28,693 nt of DNA from JAOTWJ01 sp036398175 (GTDB lineage Bacteria > Gemmatimonadota > Gemmatimonadetes > Gemmatimonadales > GWC2-71-9): assembly GCA_036398175.1 (NCBI GenBank), contig DASWHL010000048.1:1-28693 (forward strand). Reading direction: 5' to 3'. Position numbers and translations under genes: made by a program. A model generated the notes under the pieces. The model was not told the origin of the DNA, made no database searches, and worked only from the letters and a program-made list of their open reading frames with translations. Positions 12,720-19,375 of the stretch are shown here, one piece after another (the first letter of the stretch is position 1; every line of letters begins with the position of its first letter).

Positions 12720-15323
12720 TCAGGGCGCACTCGGCCCCAGGACCACCGCATTCAGAAAGAGCCGATTGAGTCCCCGGTGGTACGCCCGGAAGTTCGGCTC
12801 CTCGGCGAACGCGATCACCCGCCCCGCACCGACGCGCTCTTCGTAGACGAACACGGCCCCCGGGATCCGCTCCAGGGTTTCGGGCCAGGCATGCCCGGCC
12901 ATGCGGGGTCGCGACGCCGCGTACGTGGCCACCACGCGACGCCGCGTGCTGGGCGGCCGATCCGGCGCGAGGTAGAGCCGGTCGGAGTCCACGAGCACCG
13001 GCAGCTCGGCCGCCGCGTAGCCGGCGGACATCCAATGGCGGAGGTCCAGCTCGGCGCGGAATACGGCCCCGGGCACGTCGTAGCGGGTCGCGCGCTGCCC
13101 CGGTCCGGTGTCGTACCAGCTCCGCAGCGCGAGGTTGAACTGCGCGCGCGCGACGTCCGTCGCCGATCCGATCGTGATCAGCGTTCCGCCATCCCGGACC
13201 CACTGCGCGAGCCGCGCCAGCCCGCTGTCGCCCACCGCCTGCTCGAAGGCGGGCCGGCTCACTTCGGGGATCACGAGCGTCGCGAAGCGCTCGAGTTTCG
13301 TGGCGGCAATGGCGCGCGTGCGGAGCACGGTGAGCGGGATCTCGTATTGCCGGTCCAGGGTGTACCAGGCCCACCCGAACGAGTAGCCCTGGATCCCGTC
13401 TTCCGAGAGGAGGCCGACCCGCGCCGGCTTCAGGTTGAACGTGTGGTCGCCCGAGCCGAGGGCCGGGAAGCCGGAGTCGGACAGCCCGCTCGGCATGGCG
13501 GTCACCGCGATCCCATACCGGCGCGCCACCTCCACCACGGCGTCGGTCGCCGACGGGTCATTCTGCCCCACGCGGACGATGCCGGAGCCACTGGCCACCG
13601 GCCGTCCGCCGAACCGCGACGCCCGCGTGAGCACCGCCACACGGTGGCCCGCCGCGCGCAGCGCGTGCAGCGCCGCCGGGGTCCCCGCACCCGCCCCGTC
13701 GAGGAGGTAGGCGTACACACCCGCGACCGCCGCGCCCGCCGGAACGGCCGGCGCCGGCGGGCTCCACCGCGTCACCGGAAGCACGCGCGCATCGGTGGTC
13801 CCGTACATCGTGAGATTGAACAGCAGCGGCAGCGACCATGCCGTGATGTCGTAGAACCGTGGGTTCTCCGCGCGATCCACGTAGGCGCGCGCCTGGACGA
13901 GGAACTCCCGCGGGAGCGGCGTCTCCGGCGCGAGCAGCGTCCGGAGCAACCGGCCCGCGGGCTGCCGCAGCTCGAACACGTACGAGCCGGCGGGGAACGC
14001 GCGGGCGCCCGCCGCGGCGCCGCCGCGGTCCGTCACGGCGGGCAACCGGATCTCGCCGCCGGTGACCCCGATCTCCACGCCGTTGCGATCGAGCAGCAGG
14101 AGCAGCTCTCGCGTGAGCGTCGGATCCCCGGCGTCGGGCGGCATCACGTAGCGCACGGGTCCCGGCGGGGCGTCGGTCACCACGGCCCGCTGCGAGGCCG
14201 CGTATTCCCGGAGCAGGTCGGCGCGGCGCGTGGCGGCCACCCGGGTGGTGGTCCACGCGGCCACGTACTGCTGCTCGAGGGCGTCGGCCAGGGTCCGGAC
14301 CGAGCCGTCTCCGCGGCCCAGCGCCAGACCACGCGTCGAGCCCTGCTCGAAGAGCATGGCCACCGCCCCCTGGTAGCCCCGGTGCGACGTGTAGCCCGGG
14401 TAGAAGTAGTTGTAGCGCTCGCGGGTCATGTACTCGAAGCCCGCCGAATCGAACGCCTGGGCGTACGCCGCCCCGAAGATGCCGAACCAGCGCGAGGTGA
14501 ACGCGGGCAGGTTGGGATTCGTCGGATCACCGGGCGGATCGAAGTAGAACTCCGCGTTGGCGCCCATCTCGTGCAGGTCCACCGCCACCTGCGGCGCCCA
14601 GCGCCGGAGGAACGCCACCCGGTCCCGGGTCTCGGGCTGCGTCTGCGCGAACCAGTCCCGGTTCGTATCGAAGAAGTAGTGCCCGGTCCGGTACTGCGTC
14701 CCTTGCCAGCCGGTGAAGTCGTTGGACCAGTCGTCCTCGTCCGACGACGCAATCCGACCGATCCGCTCGTGATTGAGCTGCGCGAACGCGTCCCGCCCAT
14801 CCGGATTCAGCATCGGATCCATCAGGACCACCACGTTGCGCAGCACCTCGAGCGTGGCCGGGTCGCTCCGGGTGGTGAGGTGCTCGAGCAGCCTGAGCAC
14901 GCCCTCCGACCCCGACAGCTCGAAGCCGTGAATGGAGCCCCCCAGCCAGACGACCGCCGGCAGCTCGGGCACCAGGCGCTCGTCGGCGGAGGCGCCGCCG
15001 CCACGGGGGTCCGCGAGCCGCAAGGCGCCGGCCCGGATCTCCTCAAGGCGGGCGTGGTTCTCGGGGCTCGTCACGATCGCGACCCAGAAGGGGCGCCGCT
15101 CCCAGCTCTCGCCGACGCGTTCGATCCGGACGCGGTCCGACGTCTCCCCCAGCCGCTGGAGGTAGCGCGCCATCTCGTGGTGCAGGGTGATCCGCTCGCC
15201 GAACGCGTGGCCCGTGGCGTCGCGGAAGGACGGCGCCTGCCCCGCCAGCGGGTGGCATCCACCCGCCAGCAGCAGCGTCAGCACCGGAATCAGATGGGTC
15301 CGCGTCGAACGCTCGTTCAGCAT
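12720..15323 (-). CDS. M14 family zinc carboxypeptidase-like lipoprotein
   Basis: An 867-residue exported protein. The signal peptide ends at a plausible lipobox Cys (LLLAGGC). The catalytic domain of about 370 residues has the M14 zinc ligands H-x-x-E in IHGFE (H132, E135) and His251 in VDLHEMG, and the candidate catalytic Glu326 in MLFEQGS. The remainder, about 480 residues, includes a class I glutamine amidotransferase-like fold segment ending with EERVGAGRVIAFAEEPNFRA, as seen in large bacterial M14 proteins. It probably trims peptides or peptidoglycan-derived peptides outside the inner membrane; the substrate is unknown. GAGGG lies 8 nt before the ATG. The promoter region overlaps that of the divergent citrate synthase gene (82-bp gap). 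Confidence 0.88.
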   Translation of the reverse strand: MLNERSTRTHLIPVLTLLLAGGCHPLAGQAPSFRDATGHAFGERITLHHEMARYLQRLGETSDRVRIERVGESWERRPFWVAIVTSPENHARLEEIRAGALRLADPRGGGASADERLVPELPAVVWLGGSIHGFELSGSEGVLRLLEHLTTRSDPATLEVLRNVVVLMDPMLNPDGRDAFAQLNHERIGRIASSDEDDWSNDFTGWQGTQYRTGHYFFDTNRDWFAQTQPETRDRVAFLRRWAPQVAVDLHEMGANAEFYFDPPGDPTNPNLPAFTSRWFGIFGAAYAQAFDSAGFEYMTRERYNYFYPGYTSHRGYQGAVAMLFEQGSTRGLALGRGDGSVRTLADALEQQYVAAWTTTRVAATRRADLLREYAASQRAVVTDAPPGPVRYVMPPDAGDPTLTRELLLLLDRNGVEIGVTGGEIRLPAVTDRGGAAAGARAFPAGSYVFELRQPAGRLLRTLLAPETPLPREFLVQARAYVDRAENPRFYDITAWSLPLLFNLTMYGTTDARVLPVTRWSPPAPAVPAGAAVAGVYAYLLDGAGAGTPAALHALRAAGHRVAVLTRASRFGGRPVASGSGIVRVGQNDPSATDAVVEVARRYGIAVTAMPSGLSDSGFPALGSGDHTFNLKPARVGLLSEDGIQGYSFGWAWYTLDRQYEIPLTVLRTRAIAATKLERFATLVIPEVSRPAFEQAVGDSGLARLAQWVRDGGTLITIGSATDVARAQFNLALRSWYDTGPGQRATRYDVPGAVFRAELDLRHWMSAGYAAAELPVLVDSDRLYLAPDRPPSTRRRVVATYAASRPRMAGHAWPETLERIPGAVFVYEERVGAGRVIAFAEEPNFRAYHRGLNRLFLNAVVLGPSAP

Positions 15324-15344
15324 CCCAAAACCCTCGCAGTGGGT

Positions 15345-15350
15345 TATCTT
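15345..15350 (+). promoter_or_regulatory. -10 box of citrate synthase (overlapping divergent promoter)
   Basis: TATCTT on the plus strand, 55 nt before the citrate synthase ATG. The near-palindromic surroundings also give TAAGAT on the minus strand toward the M14 gene. A second plus-strand candidate is TTGTTT at 15359 with CAATCT 18 nt later. The assignment is tentative. Confidence 0.35.
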
Positions 15351-15405
15351 ATGGCCGTTGTTTCGATTCAGGGAGCCGTTGCAATCTTAGCGCCGGAGGA
15401 ACCGC

Positions 15406-16755
15406 ATGGCGAAAGGTGCAGCAACCGCCCCGCAGGCCTCGCCCGACAAGAAGCTCCACGAGGGACTCGTGCCCAAAGACACGCTGACCATCACGGACAA
15501 TCGCACCGGGAAGACCTACGAGGTACCGGTGACGCTCGACACGATCAACGCGATCGACCTGCGTCAGATCAAGGTAAACACCGACGACTTCGGGATGATG
15601 ACGTACGACCCGGGGTACACCAACACGGCCCACTGCAAGAGTTCGATCACCTTCATTGACGGCGACAAGGGGATCCTCCGGTATCGCGGGTACCCCATCG
15701 AGCAGCTCGCCGGGAAGGCCTCGTTCCTGGAGGTTGCGTATCTCATCATGTTCGGCGAGCTGCCGAACCAGGCGCAGCTCACGGAGTGGACCAACAACAT
15801 CACACACCACACGTTCGTCCATGAGAACGTGAAGACGTTCCTCGACGGGTTCCGCTATGACGCGCACCCCATGGGCGTGTTCATCAGCACCGTCGGCGCG
15901 CTGTCCACGTTGTACCCCGAGGCGAGCCAGATTGACGATCCGGTCATCCGGCAGCACCAGATCCACCGGCTGATCGCCAAGACGCCCACGATCGCGGCGT
16001 TCGCGTATCGCCACATGCGGGGCCTGCCGTACGCGTATCCGGACAACGAGCTGTCGTATCCGGGCAACTTCCTCAACATGCTCTTCAAGACGACCGAGAC
16101 CAAGTACAGGCCCCACCCGGTCCTCGAGAAGGCGCTCGACGTGCTGTTCGTGCTGCACGCCGATCATGAGCAGAACTGCTCGACCGCCGCCATGCGCGGC
16201 ATCGGCTCGAGCCACGTGGATCCGTACAGCGCCATGGCCGGCGCGGCGGCCGCGCTGTATGGCCCGCTGCACGGCGGCGCCAACGAGCAGGTGCTCCGGA
16301 TGCTCCGCGAGATCGGGAGCGTGAAAGCCATTCCCGAGTACATCAAGCGCGTGAAGGCCAAGGAAGTGCGCCTGATGGGCTTCGGCCACCGGGTCTACAA
16401 GAACTACGACCCGCGCGCCAAGATCATCAAGCAGATCGCCGACGAGGTGTTCGAGGTCACCGGCAAGAACCCGCTGCTCGACATCGCGCTCGAGCTCGAG
16501 CGGATCGCCCTGTCGGACGAGTACTTCATCTCGCACAAGCTCTACCCGAACGTGGACTTCTACTCGGGCATCATCTACGAGGCCATGAGCTTCCCGGTCG
16601 AGATGTACCCGGTGCTGTTCGCCATCGGCCGGACGCCCGGATGGCTGGCCCAGTGGCAGGAACTGGTGATGGACAAGCTCCCGATCACGCGTCCGCGCCA
16701 GATCTACATCGGCAAGGACACACGGGATTTCGTGCCCATGGAGAAGCGACGGTAG
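15406..16755 (+). CDS. gltA: Citrate synthase
   Basis: A 449-residue cytosolic enzyme that condenses acetyl-CoA with oxaloacetate to citrate, the entry step of the TCA cycle. The family signatures are intact: LHADHEQNCST (His251, His254), GPLHGGAN (His289), MGFGHRVYKNYDPRA, and the catalytic aspartate in NVDFYSG (Asp384). Length and sequence match the bacterial GltA type rather than the short methylcitrate synthase type. The start is firm: GGAGGA at 15395-15400 lies 5 nt before ATG. The gene stands alone, with a divergent M14 peptidase upstream and a 21-bp perfect hairpin downstream. Its stop codon is the end of a GACGGTAG word repeated in that hairpin. Confidence 0.97.
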   Translation: MAKGAATAPQASPDKKLHEGLVPKDTLTITDNRTGKTYEVPVTLDTINAIDLRQIKVNTDDFGMMTYDPGYTNTAHCKSSITFIDGDKGILRYRGYPIEQLAGKASFLEVAYLIMFGELPNQAQLTEWTNNITHHTFVHENVKTFLDGFRYDAHPMGVFISTVGALSTLYPEASQIDDPVIRQHQIHRLIAKTPTIAAFAYRHMRGLPYAYPDNELSYPGNFLNMLFKTTETKYRPHPVLEKALDVLFVLHADHEQNCSTAAMRGIGSSHVDPYSAMAGAAAALYGPLHGGANEQVLRMLREIGSVKAIPEYIKRVKAKEVRLMGFGHRVYKNYDPRAKIIKQIADEVFEVTGKNPLLDIALELERIALSDEYFISHKLYPNVDFYSGIIYEAMSFPVEMYPVLFAIGRTPGWLAQWQELVMDKLPITRPRQIYIGKDTRDFVPMEKRR

Positions 16756-16761
16756 CCACAC

Positions 16762-16845
16762 GGGACGGTAGGAGACGGTAGAGGCCCCGCAGGAATCTGG
16801 ACTCCTGCGGGGCCTCTACCGTCTGCTGCCGTTCCCTACCGTCCC
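16762..16845. terminator. Nested inverted repeat / bidirectional terminator with GACGGTAG words
   Basis: The inner arms 16774-16794 and 16803-16823 form a perfect 21-bp stem with an 8-nt loop. The outer arms GGGACGGTAGG (16762-16772) and CCTACCGTCCC (16835-16845) are also perfectly complementary. The structure lies between the convergent citrate synthase gene and the TIGR03545-like gene and reaches into the latter's stop codon. The octamer GACGGTAG occurs three times in plus sense from 16748 and twice in minus sense within 100 bp. Confidence 0.7.
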
Positions 16846-18734
16846 CCCAGACCCGGAATCCCCGTCAGCGCCCGGACCCGCGCCTCGAGGTCGCGCCTGG
16901 CCTGGTCCAGCCGGGCCCGCTCGGCGGCCACGCGGGCGCGGGCCTGTTCCTCGAATCCCGCAACGGCCTGCTGCGCCTCGGTGACCCGCTCCTGCACCAG
17001 CGCGTCCACCCGGGCCCGGACCTCGGCTGCGGCGCGGCGCACCTCCGCGCCCAACTCGTTCCGGAGGCCGTCGGCGAGGGCGGACGCCACGTTGGAGCCG
17101 ACCGCGAGGCGCGGCCGCGCGAGCGACCCGGTGAGCCGCGCGTCAATCCGCACGTCGCTGAGCCCGGACAGGGTCCGCCACGCGATGTCCGTGGCCGACC
17201 GCCGCGCCGACTGTCCCAGGCTCTGCGCGGTGATCCGTTCCGGCACCGCCGACGGCGTGGTGTCCGTCGGCGCCGCGGGGTCCACCCGGCGCCACGCGAC
17301 GCCGGTGGACTGCCACCCGATGCGGGCGTCGAGGCTGTCGCCCCGCCGCTCCAGCACCAGCTCGGTCGTCCCGCGGCCCAGCCCCAGCTCGGCGCCGAGG
17401 GCGCCCAGTGCCACCGTCGGCAGAGTCACGCCGCTCACGAACGCGCCCACCGAATCCCGCGCCACCACGCCCACCCGGTTGAGGATCGCGCCGAGCCGCA
17501 CGGTCTCGGGCCCCCGCTGCCCCCCAGTCCGCCCCGCCTGCACGACGGTGGGCCGGCCCACGAGGGCGGGCGCCGACGTGAGGTCCGTGAGCCGGGCGGC
17601 GTACTCCCCGGCCGCCGCACCGGCGCCCCCGATCGCGAGCGACGCCTCGGCCACCTGAAGCAGAAAAGCGGGGAGCTGCTCGTGCTTGGGGAACAGCACG
17701 GTGGTACCGGCGGCGCGCGCCCGGTCGGGGCCCTGCCGCAGCCTGGCCTCGACCCCGGGCGGCATGTATCGCTCCGCCAGCCCGAGCCAGTACAGCACGG
17801 GAGCGATCTGCTGCGCGGCAAACCCGCCGAACAGGGCGGGACCCAGGCTCGGCGCGTCGAGTGACGGCAGCTTCAGCAGGCCGAGCGCGTAGGCGTAGTC
17901 CTGCCGGCGCGACTCGGCCAGCGCCGTGAGCCCGCTCCGCGCCTGCTGCACGCCGGAATCCACCCCGGCCTGGAGGACGAGGAGTTGGTTGTCGAGCTGG
18001 GTGAGCGTCGCGATGGTCCGCCGCGCCGCCTCCGCGGCGTCCCGCGCGCCGGCGAGCCCCAGACTCCGGACCGACTGCCCTTGGAGCCGCCGGGCCAGCG
18101 CCGCCGCGGAGTCAATCTGCGGGCGCGGGTCCAGCCGCTGGATCCGGTCGAGCCACAGGCCCCGGGCGGAGTCGGCCCGGCCGGCGAGCGCCCGCGCCTG
18201 ACGCAGCGTCGCGAGACTCTCGGCCGAGACCGCGCCCACGTCCACCGCCTGCCCCAGCCCTTCCCACGAGAGCGACGGGATCGGCAGGCTCTCGACCCAG
18301 CGGTCCACGGCGGCGCCCACTTCGCCCGCCGGCCCCTCGGCCCGCTCGACGGCGCCGGACGTCTCCCGCGCCGTGCCGAACGCGAGCCCGCGGACGGCCA
18401 CCGTATCAATGATCACCTTCTTCTCGAGCAGCGGCGCCATCCGCACGTTCACGACGATCTGATCCGCCTGGAACAGATTGGTCATGGGCTTCCGCGGGTT
18501 GGTGACGCGCAGCCCGCGCAGCATCACCACGCCTTCGGTCAGCCGGACGTCGGCCTCGTCCAGCTCGACGCGGGCCCCCACGAACGCCGTGCCCGTCTTC
18601 TCCACCGACCGGCGCACCAGCGTATCGGTGAACAGCCAGTACAGCGTGCCGAGCAGCGCCAGGAACAGGAGCAGGGGCGTGATCCCCTTCCAGCGGAAGA
18701 TCCGCAGGCGCGGGGTGTCGGCGGGGGCGGTCAT
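16836..18734 (-). CDS. TIGR03545-like protein (AsmA-type envelope protein)
   Basis: A 632-residue protein. One N-terminal membrane segment (ITPLLLFLALLGTLYWLF) precedes an AsmA-like beta region (RVELDEADVRLTEGVVMLRGLRVTNP). The middle is a long Ala/Arg-rich helical region and the C-terminus is a predicted coiled coil (repeated AEVRARVDALVQERVTEAQQ-type heptads) ending GIPGLGGR. Architecture and neighbour match the uncharacterised TIGR03545 family, which is found next to TIGR03546. It is probably anchored in the inner membrane with the bulk in the periplasm; the molecular role is unknown, and AsmA relatives are linked to lipid transport. The start at 18734 overlaps the stop of the upstream gene (ATGA). 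The open frame upstream of it is a shadow. The stop codon sits in the inverted repeat shared with citrate synthase. Confidence 0.78.
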   Translation of the reverse strand: MTAPADTPRLRIFRWKGITPLLLFLALLGTLYWLFTDTLVRRSVEKTGTAFVGARVELDEADVRLTEGVVMLRGLRVTNPRKPMTNLFQADQIVVNVRMAPLLEKKVIIDTVAVRGLAFGTARETSGAVERAEGPAGEVGAAVDRWVESLPIPSLSWEGLGQAVDVGAVSAESLATLRQARALAGRADSARGLWLDRIQRLDPRPQIDSAAALARRLQGQSVRSLGLAGARDAAEAARRTIATLTQLDNQLLVLQAGVDSGVQQARSGLTALAESRRQDYAYALGLLKLPSLDAPSLGPALFGGFAAQQIAPVLYWLGLAERYMPPGVEARLRQGPDRARAAGTTVLFPKHEQLPAFLLQVAEASLAIGGAGAAAGEYAARLTDLTSAPALVGRPTVVQAGRTGGQRGPETVRLGAILNRVGVVARDSVGAFVSGVTLPTVALGALGAELGLGRGTTELVLERRGDSLDARIGWQSTGVAWRRVDPAAPTDTTPSAVPERITAQSLGQSARRSATDIAWRTLSGLSDVRIDARLTGSLARPRLAVGSNVASALADGLRNELGAEVRRAAAEVRARVDALVQERVTEAQQAVAGFEEQARARVAAERARLDQARRDLEARVRALTGIPGLGGR

Positions 18735-19246
18735 GGCCGGAACAGCGTGTAGAGGTTGTAGACCCTGGAGGCCTTCACCGCCTGGAACAGGCGGGTCCGC
18801 TGGAGCCTCGCATACACGGTGGCCCGATACTTCGTCACCAGCCACCGGAGCAGGAAGCACAGCGGCACCAGGCTCGCGGCCCAGACGACGACGCTCCCCA
18901 GTACGACCGTGTTGTTGAAGTTCGAGAGCGCGACGAGCGGCGTGTTGAAGCACCACGTCCAGAACGGCCGGAGCGCCGGCGTCCCCACGAGCAGCGCGTG
19001 ACCGACGACGTGGAACAGCGGATCGAGCGCGAACCCCAGCGGCAGGAACAGCGCCCACCCCAGCATCACGCCCGGGAACGAGACGTTCAGGATGATCGCC
19101 AGCACGAGCAGCACGAGGTTGTGGAGGTTCACGAGCGGCGTGAGGCCGAACACCGCGCCGAGCGCAATGCCCGCCGCCACCTGCCCCGGCGTGCCGTCCG
19201 AGTTCAGCGCCTTGATGAGCGACTGGAGGAGCTTGAGCAGGAGCAT
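18731..19246 (-). CDS. TIGR03546/DUF2062-like membrane protein
   Basis: A 171-residue integral membrane protein with about four helices. The N-terminal part, LNSDGTPGQVAAGIALGAVFGLTPLVNLHNLVLL, has the small-residue, GLTP-type signature of DUF2062/TIGR03546 proteins. Later segments are FPGVMLGWALFLPLGFAL, VVLGSVVVWAASLVPLCFLL and a basic C-terminal tail (TKYRATVYARLQRTRLFQAV). GAGGAG lies 9 nt before the ATG at 19246. It forms a translationally coupled pair with the TIGR03545-like gene, the arrangement known for these families, so the two products probably act together at the inner membrane. The function is unknown. A heptamer array lies upstream. Confidence 0.8.
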   Translation of the reverse strand: MLLLKLLQSLIKALNSDGTPGQVAAGIALGAVFGLTPLVNLHNLVLLVLAIILNVSFPGVMLGWALFLPLGFALDPLFHVVGHALLVGTPALRPFWTWCFNTPLVALSNFNNTVVLGSVVVWAASLVPLCFLLRWLVTKYRATVYARLQRTRLFQAVKASRVYNLYTLFRP

Positions 19247-19285
19247 GACCTGAAACTCCTCGCGCGTCGGGCGGATGTCCAGGGT

Positions 19286-19362
19286 CGTGAAACGTGAACC
19301 GTGAAAGGTGAAAACGGCGTAGCGCCACGCCCCGTTTCACGGTTCACGGTTCACGTTTCACG
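19286..19362. repeat. Inverted array of GTGAAMC heptamers between divergent genes
   Basis: The left part holds four consecutive heptamers, GTGAAAC, GTGAACC, GTGAAAG and GTGAAAA (19287-19314). The right part holds four in the opposite sense: GTTTCAC, GGTTCAC twice, and GTTTCAC (19334-19361). The arms are largely complementary and can form a long hairpin or cruciform, with about 19 nt between them. The array fills most of the 129-bp gap between the TIGR03546-like gene and the acyl-CoA synthetase gene and ends 2 nt before the TATCTT box. It could be an operator array, or a dispersed repeat unrelated to control. Confidence 0.8.
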
Positions 19363-19363
19363 C

Positions 19364-19369
19364 TATCTT
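19364..19369 (+). promoter_or_regulatory. -10 box, leaderless geometry, acyl-CoA synthetase
   Basis: TATCTT followed by six C and the ATG at 19376. No ribosome binding site fits, so the transcript would start at or very near the ATG. The region expected for a -35 falls inside the GGTTCAC heptamers. Confidence 0.5.
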
Positions 19370-19375
19370 CCCCCC

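Noticed and set aside
12777..15659. 960-codon plus-strand frame
   Set aside because: It is antisense to the M14 peptidase gene and runs into citrate synthase in the wrong frame.
19286..19362. CRISPR array
   Set aside because: Units are 7 bp, contiguous and inverted, without spacers; no cas genes are present.
19301..19375. Upstream GTG start of the acyl-CoA synthetase
   Set aside because: It would translate the heptamer array into protein; family homology starts at MLPSLDPILRPRSIAVVGAS from 19376.
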